From Bdellovibrio sp. qaytius (lineage in GTDB: Bacteria > Bdellovibrionota > Bdellovibrionia > Bdellovibrionales > Bdellovibrionaceae), in the NCBI GenBank assembly GCA_004011035.1, contig CP025734.1, positions 952,001-1,016,000 on the forward strand: a stretch of DNA of 64,000 nucleotides, in the 5' to 3' direction. Shown piece after piece: positions 26,447 through 35,074 of the stretch. Both the position numbers and the translations under genes were made by a program. Below the pieces are notes generated by a model. It was given only the letters and a program-made list of their open reading frames with translations. It was not told the DNA's origin and ran no database searches. Each line of letters opens with the position of its first letter. The stretch's first letter is position 1.

Positions 26447-27226
26447 CTAACCACTAATCTGTTCGATCACCCAGTCAGGAAATTGAAAACTGATATCATG
26501 GCCTGCTTCTGGGTGAATCACGTGTTTGCAGTGCCATTTGTTTTCGATGTCTTTTGAACACTGAGCACTGACAAACTTATCTTTACCACCGCTCATAAGT
26601 ACAACTTCAGTCGGTGGCTTTGCTGGAAATCCGTAAAACGAGGCTGCGACTAACTGACGTAAAACATTTTTTGGATCAGCTGAGTTTGTTTTGCTGAAAC
26701 TGAGCATTGAATCGAAGTCGTGTTTGTAATCTGATAAAAGTTGTTCTTTGGATAAAGTGGTTGTTACCTGCAAAGAGGCGATTTCTTTATCTTCAGGGGT
26801 TTTCATTCGGCGCATGCGAAAACCTAATGTCATCGCATCTATACTTAAACGCTTAAACACATTCGAAAAATTAGCAGCACTGGTGTTAGAGATAAAAATC
26901 TTTTTGAAAAAATCGGGCTTTTGTTTGGCCCATTCGACCATGGCCATTGAACCCAGTGACAATGAATAACCGTACGTAGGTAGCGTAAAATCAAAATTTT
27001 TATTCTTTAATTGTTCTTCAAAACTTTCAATAAACTCAGAGACTTTAAGCGGTGTTACCGTGTCACGTAACAAGCCATTGCCTGGCACTTCGATGTAATA
27101 AATCTTATCGTTCGGGAAGGCCTTTTGTAATTTTTGTGGAAACGATCCCCAGTGACCTGCACCGCGAGCTAAGCCGCGAATTAAGATCCAGTTTTTTACT
27201 TGAGGGTTTTGTGCTGTGGGTACCAT
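26447..27226 (-). CDS. Alpha/beta hydrolase
   Basis: The 259-residue protein has the alpha/beta hydrolase order of motifs: an oxyanion-side turn near LIRGLARGAGHWGSF, the nucleophile serine in TYGYSLSLGSM, the acid D in MSGGKDKFV and the histidine in PEAGHDISFQ. The nucleophile elbow reads G-Y-S-L-S, a variant of GxSxG. The substrate is unknown. Lipid or ester hydrolysis fits, given an acyltransferase in the same operon. Its start lies 31 bases inside the end of the upstream M14 peptidase gene, which implies translational coupling. Confidence 0.82.
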   Translation of the reverse strand: MVPTAQNPQVKNWILIRGLARGAGHWGSFPQKLQKAFPNDKIYYIEVPGNGLLRDTVTPLKVSEFIESFEEQLKNKNFDFTLPTYGYSLSLGSMAMVEWAKQKPDFFKKIFISNTSAANFSNVFKRLSIDAMTLGFRMRRMKTPEDKEIASLQVTTTLSKEQLLSDYKHDFDSMLSFSKTNSADPKNVLRQLVAASFYGFPAKPPTEVVLMSGGKDKFVSAQCSKDIENKWHCKHVIHPEAGHDISFQFPDWVIEQISG

Positions 27227-28251
27227 TTTTCTAAGCCTTTGTTGTAGTAATCGAGTAAGTCTAAATTTTTAAACTGTTCGCTTTGGCTGTAAAGTAAAAA
27301 ACGGATCATAAAATCAATTAAGAGCTGGTGACGGCGTAAAGTGCGTTTAATACGATGTTTTTTGATCGGATTAAACAAACCGTCTAGTTTAAAGATCTGT
27401 AATGGGTTTTTCTTAACCCAAATCCATGATCCTAATTCTAAAGTTAACGGAACATAGTTTAGATTTTTAATTCTTTCGTGGGCGATGTAATCCCACAGAT
27501 CACCGTGCGTACAATAAACCTTTGATTGGGGTTCGATCTTATAAATATGAAACGGGTAGAGCTTTTCAAAGTACTCCATCATCACAGTGATAAAATCTAA
27601 TTTAGGATAAGGATTTTTGCTAAAAGCCCACGGAAACCAAATTTGATCTTTAAAACCAAAACCAGAATGAATATCTAAAGATAAAGTAAATTTAGAACGT
27701 AGAATTTCGCGAGTCACTTCGTCGACTAAAAACTGAGACTCAATTTGCATAGGCTCATCAACTTTACCGCGGTACCAGGGTAACCAGTTTGAAACACGAT
27801 GCCCACCCGCTAGCGCAGGTACTTTTTCTTTGGCCTCAATAGGAGCGTTTCGCATCAGATCGACGCCTTTACCATTAGATCTGGTGCGTTCTTGAATGCC
27901 CACCGGATTAATGAATGGAAAAAACACCAAACGTATATCTTGTAACTTATTTTGAAAAACTAAATCCCAAGTTGAAAGTTCGAAATATTTTTCGATGAGT
28001 GATACGCAAAGCTGGCTTCCGATTTTTTCTAAACCGTGAACTCCGCCAGTTAAAATCAGTGTGACTTTTTCTTCAGATTTTTTCTTTGAAGTTTTATCTT
28101 CGCAAATGACTTTCCATAAAGGAAAAGCTGTGCCTTGGTAGATCACTTCTGAATGCGCTTGAAAAGTCCAATAGGGATTTTTTAGTTCTCGTTGTTTTTT
28201 AAGAACTTGTTCAAACTGAAAATATTCGTGAAAATTAGGCTGATTCAACAT
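27196..28251 (-). CDS. M14-family zinc carboxypeptidase
   Basis: The 351-residue protein shows the M14 zinc ligands HxxE in TGGVHGLEKIG and the third histidine in LSLDIHSGFG. FINPVGIQERTRSNGKGVDL contains the usual asparagine-arginine substrate-binding stretch. A glutamate in LTLELGSW is a plausible catalytic base. No signal peptide is visible, so it is probably cytoplasmic or uses another route. Members trim C-terminal residues from peptides or murein peptides. It follows the acyltransferase by 17 bases in the arginase operon. Confidence 0.85.
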   Translation of the reverse strand: MLNQPNFHEYFQFEQVLKKQRELKNPYWTFQAHSEVIYQGTAFPLWKVICEDKTSKKKSEEKVTLILTGGVHGLEKIGSQLCVSLIEKYFELSTWDLVFQNKLQDIRLVFFPFINPVGIQERTRSNGKGVDLMRNAPIEAKEKVPALAGGHRVSNWLPWYRGKVDEPMQIESQFLVDEVTREILRSKFTLSLDIHSGFGFKDQIWFPWAFSKNPYPKLDFITVMMEYFEKLYPFHIYKIEPQSKVYCTHGDLWDYIAHERIKNLNYVPLTLELGSWIWVKKNPLQIFKLDGLFNPIKKHRIKRTLRRHQLLIDFMIRFLLYSQSEQFKNLDLLDYYNKGLEKWYPQHKTLK

Positions 28252-28268
28252 CAGCCTCTAGAGTAAAA

Positions 28269-29105
28269 TTAAACGGCAACTTTTTCCAGACGTTTTTCAT
28301 AACGCTGTGCTAAGTTTTCGACTTTTAAACACGTTAGAAAATCCATGCAGTTCATATCTGCATCGTAAGCAGGTTCACCTAAGATTTCGGCTCCGACTTT
28401 TAAGTAAGTTTTTAATAATGAAGGGATCAAATCTTCGGCTTGTTTAACTTCTTCGTCAGAAAGCTGAGCTGGCATAGCGTGGAAGTAATCGTCAAAAAAT
28501 GGAACCTTAAACGATAAGTGCGGTTTGATTTTGTATTTCGTGTTCAGCGCGCCAGTTTGTTCGAAGTATTTTGTGACTAAAGCCGCTTGTTTTGGTGTGA
28601 TATTTTTAATACTTGAACAACCAAATAACAAATCAGCTTTTGTCTGACGCATGTAAAAGTAGATGCCTTTCCATAATAACGAGATCACCACACCTGTGCG
28701 ATGATTTTTATCGATACAAGCTCGGCCTAGTTCAACAAAGTTTGCGTAAGGTAATACGAAAGATTTTAAATCAAATTCAGATTGCGAATAAAAATCTTGA
28801 AGACTTGATGAATTGTTCATGCGGTATGTTCCAACCACTGCATTTGTTTTTTTATCGACGATAATTAAATGATCACAAACTGAATCATAAACATCCATAT
28901 CTAAGCGCGTTCCATCCTTTTTATCGTAATTGTAAAACACATCATAACGAAGTTTGAAAGCTGACTTTAGCTCTTCAGTTGTCGTTGCTGTTTTGAGTAA
29001 GTAGTTGCCTTGATCCATTTGAAATTCAACACGAGGCTCGTAAGCCACCATATCAAGATTTCTAAATTTCATGTCTTGCTGAATTTGTTGGATAAATTGT
29101 AGCAT
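28269..29105 (-). CDS. OlsB-like GNAT acyltransferase (probable ornithine N-acyltransferase)
   Basis: The 278-residue protein matches the OlsB/putative hemolysin family (COG3176-like): LRYDVFYNYDKKDGTRLDMD, CDHLIIVDKKTNAVVGTYRM, the FVELGRACIDKNHRTG acyl-donor loop, and LLWKGIYFYM followed by LLFGCSS. OlsB transfers a 3-hydroxyacyl group from ACP to the alpha-amine of ornithine, giving lyso-ornithine lipid. I chose the ATG at 29105 because GGAG lies five bases upstream. A longer frame from 29213 overlaps arginase further. The gene starts 44 bases inside the arginase gene, whose product is ornithine. The first residues LQFIQQI repeat the arginase C-terminal LQFIQQI. Confidence 0.87.
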   Translation of the reverse strand: MLQFIQQIQQDMKFRNLDMVAYEPRVEFQMDQGNYLLKTATTTEELKSAFKLRYDVFYNYDKKDGTRLDMDVYDSVCDHLIIVDKKTNAVVGTYRMNNSSSLQDFYSQSEFDLKSFVLPYANFVELGRACIDKNHRTGVVISLLWKGIYFYMRQTKADLLFGCSSIKNITPKQAALVTKYFEQTGALNTKYKIKPHLSFKVPFFDDYFHAMPAQLSDEEVKQAEDLIPSLLKTYLKVGAEILGEPAYDADMNCMDFLTCLKVENLAQRYEKRLEKVAV

Positions 29106-30021
29106 AACTACTCCTTTCATGAGTAATTTGTTGAATAAATTGTAAAGCGATTTCATAAGTTTCTGTGAACTCAGTCGTAGACTTAGCCAGGCGAGGATTG
29201 ATCTCGACCACATCTAAATTACGTAACTTCTGAGAGTGCGAAATACACTGAGCAAATGCATTCAGCTCAGAAAGTTTAAGCCCATTGCTGACGGGAACTC
29301 CGGTGCATAAAGCGTAACTTGTATCTAAAGAATCAATATCAAAACTGACATGAATATTTTCAAACTGGGCGATTTTTTGAGAAAGCTGATTTAAACAAAA
29401 CTCAAGGCCTTGTTTGCGAATATCATGAATTGTAAAATGCATGATATTGTTAGCTTCTAAATATTCTTTCTCAAAAATGTCTAGATCGCGGATGCCAAAA
29501 TAGACCATGTTTTCATGAGGTAAAATAGTTTTCATCCAAGACATTGAAGTGGGTCTGTCATCTGGTTTTTGCATTAAGTAATACACGGGCATTCCGTGAA
29601 GGTTGCCTGATAGACTTTCTTCAGCACTGTTTAAGTCAGCATGAGCATCGACCCAAATAACAAGTGTGTTTGAATTGTGACGAAGGCTGGCCTCAACTGT
29701 GCCCATTGAAATACTATGATCACCACCGAAGTTAAGATTAATTTTATTTTTACAAAGTCCTAGGTAGGATAAATCGGCTAAGTATTTGTAATTCACAAAT
29801 GAATGTTTATTAAGATCTTCTAAGTTAAAAAATTTATTTGGCTTGTCGCTTAAATGTTGTTCAGTTTTTCCGATAATCTCTAAATTGAAATCAGGTTGGA
29901 AAGAGTCATTTTTGCGCACGTAATAGTGGTATAAAAAACTCTCCGATGATTCGGTTAAGCCTGTTTGAGTTTGGCCGATCTCTATATCTGCTTGTACGAA
30001 AGACAGAGTAGGTAGTTGCAT
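29062..30021 (-). CDS. rocF: Arginase
   Basis: The 319-residue protein hydrolyses arginine to ornithine and urea with a binuclear manganese centre. The signatures are GGDHSISMG, WVDAHADLN, SGNLHGMP and FDIDSLDTSYALCTGVPV, all close to the arginase consensus. The last two differ from formimidoylglutamase (HutG), so I prefer arginase although hut genes are present. The C-terminal 20 residues after LQFIQQI are read in a different frame from the start of the acyltransferase and look like a recent extension. It is the first gene of the minus-strand operon. Confidence 0.92.
   Translation of the reverse strand: MQLPTLSFVQADIEIGQTQTGLTESSESFLYHYYVRKNDSFQPDFNLEIIGKTEQHLSDKPNKFFNLEDLNKHSFVNYKYLADLSYLGLCKNKINLNFGGDHSISMGTVEASLRHNSNTLVIWVDAHADLNSAEESLSGNLHGMPVYYLMQKPDDRPTSMSWMKTILPHENMVYFGIRDLDIFEKEYLEANNIMHFTIHDIRKQGLEFCLNQLSQKIAQFENIHVSFDIDSLDTSYALCTGVPVSNGLKLSELNAFAQCISHSQKLRNLDVVEINPRLAKSTTEFTETYEIALQFIQQITHERSSYATIYPTNSARHEI
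29082..29144. repeat. 20-bp direct repeat at the arginase-acyltransferase junction
   Basis: AATTTGTTGGATAAATTGTA (29082-29101) and AATTTGTTGAATAAATTGTA (29125-29144) differ at one base and are 43 bases apart. One copy encodes the arginase LQFIQQI, the other the acyltransferase LQFIQQI, in different frames. It looks like a local tandem duplication that reshaped the gene junction. Confidence 0.85.
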
Positions 30022-30161
30022 ATGAATATTCTCAAGCCAAATGCTCTAGGTTGTCGCGTTAGGGTTTGGTTTGTAACATTTGGCGTCTTAACAAACTCCT
30101 GACAATACATTGTGAATGATAAAAACTAAATTACGTCTAAATAACCAAGGAGACCACTCTC

Positions 30162-31142
30162 ATGAAACTTTTAAGCTTAGTTGCTACATTAGCATTTGCA
30201 GTTTCAGCATTAGCTGCTGAACCAAAACTTATCAAAATCGATGGATCATCAACTGTGTATCCAATCACTGAAGCAATGGCTGAAGAATTTCAAGCAGCAC
30301 AAAAAGGCGCAGTCAAAGTTACTGCCGCATTTTCTGGTACTGGTGGCGGCTTTAAAAAATTCTGCCGTAACGAAATCGAAGTTTCTGGTGCGTCTCGCCC
30401 AATCACTCAATCTGAAGTTGAAATTTGCCGTGCAGCAGGAATCAAATATTACGAATTACCAGTGGCATTCGATGCAACTGTAGTTGTGGTTCATCCTTCA
30501 AACAAAATGACTCAAATCACTGTTGAAGAGCTTAAAAAAATGTGGGCTCCAGAAGCACAAGGTAAAATCAAAACTTGGGCTGATGTAAATCCAGCTTGGC
30601 CAAAAATGGATTTAAAACTTTACGGAGCAGGCGCTGACTCTGGAACTTTTGACTACTTTACAGAAGCTATCGTAGGTAAAGCTAAATCGTCTCGTGGTGA
30701 TTACACAGCTTCTGAAGATGATAACATCTTAGTAAAAGGTGTTTCTGGCGATAAAGGGGCTTTAGGTTTTGTTCCATTAGCTTACTACATGGAAAATAAA
30801 AATAAAATTAAAGCACTAGCTATCGTTAACAAACAAGGTAAAGCAACTCTTCCAACAAAAGAAACTGTTGAGAACGCTTCATACAATCCATTATCTCGTC
30901 CATTATTTATCTACGTAAATGCTGAAGCTGCTAAACGCACTGAAGTAAAAGATTTCGTAACTATGTACTTAAAATCTGCGGCTGAAATCGTACCGCAAGT
31001 TAAATACATCGCGCTTCCTAAAAAAGCTTATGAAACTGCGACTGAGCACTTTAACAAAGGTAAATTAGGTACAGTGTTTCAAGGTCACGCTGGTATCGGT
31101 ATGACTATCGAAGAGCTTCTTAAAAAAGAAGCGGCATTATAG
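30162..31142 (+). CDS. pstS: PstS-like phosphate-binding periplasmic protein
   Basis: The 326-residue protein has a signal peptide (MKLLSLVATLAFAVSALAAE) and PstS phosphate-site loops: IDGSSTVYPI, FSGTGGGFKKFCR, SGASRPI and GADSGTFDYF. PstS delivers phosphate to the PstCAB transporter. No transporter genes lie in the window, and the gene has its own terminator, so it is either an orphan copy or part of a dispersed system. AAGGAG precedes the ATG by nine bases. ACAAT-AC-ATTGT (about 30103) in the upstream gap is a small dyad. No E. coli-style Pho box is seen. Confidence 0.93.
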   Translation: MKLLSLVATLAFAVSALAAEPKLIKIDGSSTVYPITEAMAEEFQAAQKGAVKVTAAFSGTGGGFKKFCRNEIEVSGASRPITQSEVEICRAAGIKYYELPVAFDATVVVVHPSNKMTQITVEELKKMWAPEAQGKIKTWADVNPAWPKMDLKLYGAGADSGTFDYFTEAIVGKAKSSRGDYTASEDDNILVKGVSGDKGALGFVPLAYYMENKNKIKALAIVNKQGKATLPTKETVENASYNPLSRPLFIYVNAEAAKRTEVKDFVTMYLKSAAEIVPQVKYIALPKKAYETATEHFNKGKLGTVFQGHAGIGMTIEELLKKEAAL

Positions 31143-31172
31143 TTTTTGCGAAAACATAACATAATGATTGTT

Positions 31173-31199
31173 AAGCCCGCGTAAAAGCGGGCTTTTTTT
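31173..31199 (+). terminator. Rho-independent terminator after pstS
   Basis: AAGCCCGC (31173-31180) and GCGGGCTT (31187-31194) form an eight-bp GC-rich stem with loop GTAAAA and a T-run to 31199. Confidence 0.95.
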
Positions 31200-31272
31200 C
31201 GTTTAAAGGCCATGTAACTGCGTCATTTCATTTGGCCTTAGTTTTGTATAGACTGAAGCTAGGAGAGACAAA

Positions 31273-31815
31273 ATGAAACTACAAATCGGTATTGCAACAC
31301 TTGTTTTATGGAGTGCTTTTTCAGTTCAGGCCGCAACTTTTGGTTCGGTGACTTTGGCGGGTGCTGGCTGTTTAACTAAGGCTTCTGAATTAAAAGTTTT
31401 ATCAAAAGCTGATTCGTCATACGCTATTCCTTTAAATCTTAAAGTAGATATGGATTCTGGTGGCCTTAATCGTAAAGCTTGCAGTGCAAGCCTGCCTGTG
31501 ACCTTAGCGGCTGATGAAAAACTTGTGATCGAAAATATTTCTCAAAAAGTAAATACAAATGTTCAATCTGGCGGGTCGGCCAAGGCTCAATTAGAAGTTT
31601 TCTTTGCTGGGCAAAAAAGTGAAGTGTTAAAAGTAGAAGCTATCGCCAATGATAAGCTCGAGCTCACTAAAGCAGGTGTTGTCGGTGAATCATCTTGTGG
31701 AGGTACTGCGATCGTTCGCGCTAACGCTTCAGGTGTAGCCATGGGCAAAGCCAAGGTCAGCATTAACCACGGAGAACTTCAATTAAATCTTAAGGTAGTT
31801 AAGTGTATCCGATAG
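31273..31815 (+). CDS. Small secreted protein, possibly DUF4360-like
   Basis: The 180-residue protein has a signal peptide ending SVQAA (near residue 21) and an AGGAGAG ribosome-binding site. The mature part is beta-rich with two cysteine pairs (GAGCL and RKACSASLPVTL, then ESSCGG and VVKCIR). The order GC...RKxC followed by alternating hydrophobics resembles DUF4360 secreted proteins, but the match is by eye and weak. No function is known. It converges on the DUF3617 gene with 11 bases between stops. Confidence 0.6.
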   Translation: MKLQIGIATLVLWSAFSVQAATFGSVTLAGAGCLTKASELKVLSKADSSYAIPLNLKVDMDSGGLNRKACSASLPVTLAADEKLVIENISQKVNTNVQSGGSAKAQLEVFFAGQKSEVLKVEAIANDKLELTKAGVVGESSCGGTAIVRANASGVAMGKAKVSINHGELQLNLKVVKCIR

Positions 31816-31826
31816 AGGGCGCTTAA

Positions 31827-32363
31827 TTATTTCGGTGCCGGTACTTTATTAAATTTAACTTCACTAAAAGGTTTAACGTTACCGCAGTCAGCTGATAAAA
31901 ACTTTCCTTTAAATTCCATTTTATTTTTACCGTGGGCTGTTTCGAATTCGTTCCAGCCAGAATAGCTCGTATCACTTGTCATGTGGTATTCAGCAGCACC
32001 ATTACCTTTTTCGCATTTGATTTTAAATTTAACTCCGTCAGCTAAATCTTCTTTATCAGTCACCGTGCATTTATTTTTTGGATTTTGAACCATTGATTCG
32101 GCAGTAGATGTTTTATCTGTGTGACAGACCTTCATGCCTTTTTCGCCGAAGCCCATGCCGTGGCTGCCCATCATTTTTTCCATTTGCGCGCGCTGTTCAG
32201 GCTTCATTTTTTTCATCGCCTCTTGCATCTTTGCGCCCATGTCTTCGCTTTGACCTTTGTTATTAATTTTAGTTTCGATCTCCCAAAGACCGGGTTTGAT
32301 TTTGAAAGCGGCGTGGGCTTGGATCGCTAAAATTGAAACTGTTAAAGCTAAAATATATTTCAT
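31827..32363 (-). CDS. DUF3617 periplasmic protein
   Basis: The 178-residue protein has a signal peptide (MKYILALTVSILAIQAHAAF) and then FKIKPGLWEIETKI, the hallmark of DUF3617. A methionine- and lysine-rich helical insert (KMQEAMKKMKPEQRAQMEKM) may bind metal or be flexible. Three cysteines follow (KVCHT, NKCTV, IKCEK) plus SADCG near the end. The function is unknown. It is the last gene of the operon that runs from the receiver gene at 36 kb, 35 bases after the GyrI-like gene. Confidence 0.85.
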   Translation of the reverse strand: MKYILALTVSILAIQAHAAFKIKPGLWEIETKINNKGQSEDMGAKMQEAMKKMKPEQRAQMEKMMGSHGMGFGEKGMKVCHTDKTSTAESMVQNPKNKCTVTDKEDLADGVKFKIKCEKGNGAAEYHMTSDTSYSGWNEFETAHGKNKMEFKGKFLSADCGNVKPFSEVKFNKVPAPK

Positions 32364-32398
32364 AAATGCCCCATTTTAATTAGTTAAGCTTTAAATGT

Positions 32399-32962
32399 TC
32401 AATTTAAAGGCCAGATATAAACTGTTTGCATAGAGTTTTTTTCTAACACTTCGTAAATCTCTAAAACGTTGCCTTTGCGTGTGAGTTTTTGCTCTTTGAT
32501 GTAATCATCTACTTTTGGGTAAACTTTCAATGGCCCGATGCCTGGTGCGCCGGTAAAGAGAGCTACGGCTGCTTTTGTTTCAGCGTAGACTTCAGTTTTA
32601 TATCCTTCAGGTAATTTATCTTTTAACGTGGCAAAAACCTTATCTTCGTTTTCATCTTTTGGATCAATCAGGCAACCACCACGAGCGCGAAGACGGCCTT
32701 CTTCAACTAAAGCGGGGTTATCAAAGTATTCACCAAAGCTTAAACGACATTTTAAACCATTAGCTCTGGTCCATTTTTCAACTTCTTCAATTGTCGAAAC
32801 GATTTTGTGATAAGGCCCTGTGTAATCTTTGTAGATTAAAGTGTAAGGCCCACGTTGATCAGTGGCTACAGTCACTGATTTAAAAGCGCCTGTGTACTGC
32901 ATAAGGTACAAGAAAAAAACCATAAGACCAATTGTGACAGCAAATAATGTGTGTTTAACCAT
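32399..32962 (-). CDS. Membrane-anchored GyrI-like domain protein
   Basis: The 187-residue protein has one N-terminal membrane helix (about 4-24) and then a GyrI-like/SOUL-type small-molecule-binding domain outside the cytoplasm. The cues are YKDYTGPYHKIVSTIEEV near the start and AVALFTGAPGIGPLKVYPKVDDYI later. GyrI-like domains bind or hydrolyse small hydrophobic ligands or sit in regulators. A membrane-tethered version without a DNA-binding domain is probably a sensor, carrier or enzyme. It is three bases after the redoxin stop in a tight operon. Confidence 0.78.
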   Translation of the reverse strand: MVKHTLFAVTIGLMVFFLYLMQYTGAFKSVTVATDQRGPYTLIYKDYTGPYHKIVSTIEEVEKWTRANGLKCRLSFGEYFDNPALVEEGRLRARGGCLIDPKDENEDKVFATLKDKLPEGYKTEVYAETKAAVALFTGAPGIGPLKVYPKVDDYIKEQKLTRKGNVLEIYEVLEKNSMQTVYIWPLN

Positions 32963-32965
32963 GAG

Positions 32966-33526
32966 TTAGGCTTTCCATTTTATCGAGCAACCCATTGACG
33001 GAGTTTGCGGTTTAAGTGCGCGGTGATTTTTTAAATCAATCGCGGCATCGTAAAGTTCACGTTTTGTGACTTTATCTTCTTCTTTCCAGTTATCATCTAA
33101 GCGGCCGCGGTATTGTAATTTTAATTGGCCATCGAACATAAAATAATCGGGTGTACAAACAGCGCCAAATGTTTTGGCGACTTCTTGTGATTCATCATGC
33201 AGATAAATAAAAGTGTAGTTTTTTTCTTGAGCGCGTTTTTGCAAATTTTCAAAACTATCGTCAGGGTATTTCGTGTCGTTGTTTGAACAGATCGCGACGA
33301 CATTGATTTCTTGTTTGTCTAAATCATGACCCAATGTGATCAAGCGATCTTCGATGGCTTTAACATACGGGCAGTGGTTACAAATAAACATAACAACTAA
33401 AGGATTTCCGTTAGAGAAATCTTTTAAAGTGTATTTTTTGTTTTCAGTGCCATTCACTGCAGGCAATGAAAAATCAGGACAGGGTTGGCCGAACTCAGGT
33501 TTTTCAGGGGTATATGTTAACGCCAC
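32966..33526 (-). CDS. Thioredoxin-family redoxin
   Basis: The 186-residue protein has the AhpC/TSA-type thioredoxin fold: PCPDFSLPAVNG at the start and the active site ICNHCPYVKAIEDR, where CNHC is the CxxC pair. The cis-proline is in AVCTPDYFMFD. It has no signal peptide and is probably cytoplasmic. The PYVK form matches a family of thioredoxin-like proteins common in bacteria with unknown targets. It overlaps the birA gene by 10 bases. Confidence 0.9.
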   Translation of the reverse strand: MALTYTPEKPEFGQPCPDFSLPAVNGTENKKYTLKDFSNGNPLVVMFICNHCPYVKAIEDRLITLGHDLDKQEINVVAICSNNDTKYPDDSFENLQKRAQEKNYTFIYLHDESQEVAKTFGAVCTPDYFMFDGQLKLQYRGRLDDNWKEEDKVTKRELYDAAIDLKNHRALKPQTPSMGCSIKWKA

Positions 33527-34239
33527 AAATCCTCTTTTAACGTTTTAAAGTCAGGGTATTTATTAACTAACTTTGGATGCATATTAAAAACAGCTAACAA
33601 TGAAGCCTGCTGTGTTTCATCTGGTTCATGATTAGCTTCTGGAATTAAAGCACAAACTTCAAATAACAAACGATCTAAGAATTTAATCCAATCAACGCCC
33701 ATGATTCCTGGAAATTTATGTTTAGTCATTTCAGTAAATAAATCTGTCGCCATCGGAATTTGAGGGTGAGCAAAAACATTTAAGCCAAGGCCCACGATAA
33801 TGCGGTGTTGGTTGCCTTGAGTAACGGTTTCAACAAGTAATCCTGCGATTTTTTTATCATCGATAAATAAATCATTCGGGGCTTTTAAATTCCAATTGAT
33901 GAACGGCCATGTCGAGCGAGCGGCATTAAATAATCCAAGCCCGATCAATGAAGTAATGTAAGGGCTTGGCACCACAGAAGATTGAAACGACCACGTTGAA
34001 AGTAAACTTGAACCAAACGGGGGAGCTGTCCAAGTGTTGCTGCCACGGCCGCGTCCTTTTGTTTGTTCGTCAGTGACATACAACTGAATCGCATCAAGGC
34101 CTTCGAAGGCGTCTTCTTTAGCAAGATCATTTGTGCTATCGACTGTTTTTAAGTAGTCGCACGTGATGTTATGCATTTCTGCCCAAGACGCCGTGATGAC
34201 GCCGATTTTAATATCATTTAAAGGTGATTCTTTTGTCAT
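33517..34239 (-). CDS. birA: Biotin--protein ligase, monofunctional
   Basis: The 240-residue protein has the biotin ligase motif GRGRGSNTWTAP (the biotinoyl-AMP loop), NWNLKAPNDLF with the catalytic lysine, and KIAGLLVETV. It attaches biotin to the carboxyl carrier protein of acetyl-CoA carboxylase and similar enzymes. There is no N-terminal winged helix, so it is not the repressor-type BirA. It begins three bases after the nadC stop and its end overlaps the redoxin start. Confidence 0.93.
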   Translation of the reverse strand: MTKESPLNDIKIGVITASWAEMHNITCDYLKTVDSTNDLAKEDAFEGLDAIQLYVTDEQTKGRGRGSNTWTAPPFGSSLLSTWSFQSSVVPSPYITSLIGLGLFNAARSTWPFINWNLKAPNDLFIDDKKIAGLLVETVTQGNQHRIIVGLGLNVFAHPQIPMATDLFTEMTKHKFPGIMGVDWIKFLDRLLFEVCALIPEANHEPDETQQASLLAVFNMHPKLVNKYPDFKTLKEDLWR

Positions 34240-34242
34240 GAC

Positions 34243-35064
34243 TTATCCCCAGTCGAATAAAAGACTAACGTCAGCGCACGGTGCAGAGTGGGTCAATGCA
34301 CCAACCGAAATGAAATCAATACCGATTGCGGCAATGCCGCCAACGCGCTCTAAGTTCATGTTGCCACTGGCTTCGGTTTTTACGAAATCAGGCACAAGTT
34401 TGCGCGCTTCAGTTAAAGTTTCATTGTTCATATTATCTAATAAAATACGATCTACACGTAAGCTAACAGCTTCTTTAACTTGTTCTAACGTTGAAGCTTC
34501 AACTTCAATCGCAAGGTCAGTGTGTTGACGAGTGCGAGTTACAGCTTGAGTGATGCCACCCATGAGTGTGATGTGATTGTCTTTAATTAAAATTGCATCT
34601 GATAAGTTAAAGCGGTGATTCATTCCGCCACCGTGAACAACAGCGCGTTTTTCTAATTCACGAAATAGAGGTGTTGTTTTGCGCGTGTCTAAAATTTTAC
34701 AACGAGTGCCTTGTACGGCCATCACATATTTGCGCGTCAGTGTCGCGATACCAGAAAGTAAACCTAAAAAGTTAAGGGCTACGCGCTCAGCTTTTAAGAC
34801 TTGAATTAAATCACCTTCGATCGAGCAGATTGTTTGATCTTTGTAGATCACATCACCTTCTTCGAAAAGCCATTTGATTTTTACACTGGGTTCTAACATT
34901 AAAAGAGTTTGTTCAAACGCTGTTGAACCAGAAAGCACAAGATCAGCTTTTGCTTTTAAAATCGCTTCACCATGTTTTGGTTTTACAGCTAATGATTCGG
35001 TCGTGATATCGCCAAAGGGCATATCCTCTTTAAGAGCGGCTTTGATGAGTTCGTGGATTGTCAT
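34243..35064 (-). CDS. nadC: Quinolinate phosphoribosyltransferase (decarboxylating)
   Basis: The 273-residue enzyme converts quinolinate and PRPP to nicotinate mononucleotide in NAD synthesis. Family motifs are FGDITTES, LNFLGLLSGIATLT, ILDTRKTTP and VHGGGMNHRFNLSDAILIKDNH. I chose the ATG at 35064 (MTIHELIKAAL) over a TTG nine codons upstream, because AGAG lies close and the family starts there. It lies 10 bases after the receiver gene stop and three before birA, so NAD and biotin functions share an operon. Confidence 0.95.
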   Translation of the reverse strand: MTIHELIKAALKEDMPFGDITTESLAVKPKHGEAILKAKADLVLSGSTAFEQTLLMLEPSVKIKWLFEEGDVIYKDQTICSIEGDLIQVLKAERVALNFLGLLSGIATLTRKYVMAVQGTRCKILDTRKTTPLFRELEKRAVVHGGGMNHRFNLSDAILIKDNHITLMGGITQAVTRTRQHTDLAIEVEASTLEQVKEAVSLRVDRILLDNMNNETLTEARKLVPDFVKTEASGNMNLERVGGIAAIGIDFISVGALTHSAPCADVSLLFDWG

Positions 35065-35074
35065 TGGTTCTCTG

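Noticed and set aside
28269-29213. The longer 314-residue start of the OlsB-like protein
   Set aside because: The ATG at 29105 has a GGAG ribosome-binding site at ideal spacing, and the extra 36 residues lie inside arginase without conserved sequence.
29062-30021. Reading the arginase gene as formimidoylglutamase (HutG) to complete the hut pathway
   Set aside because: SGNLHGMP and FDIDSLDTSYALCTGVP are arginase-like, and HutG differs at these sites. The neighbour is an ornithine acyltransferase, not a hut gene.
30022-30161. A Pho box upstream of pstS
   Set aside because: No pair of CTGTCAT-like repeats with the right spacing is present, only a short ACAAT-AC-ATTGT dyad.
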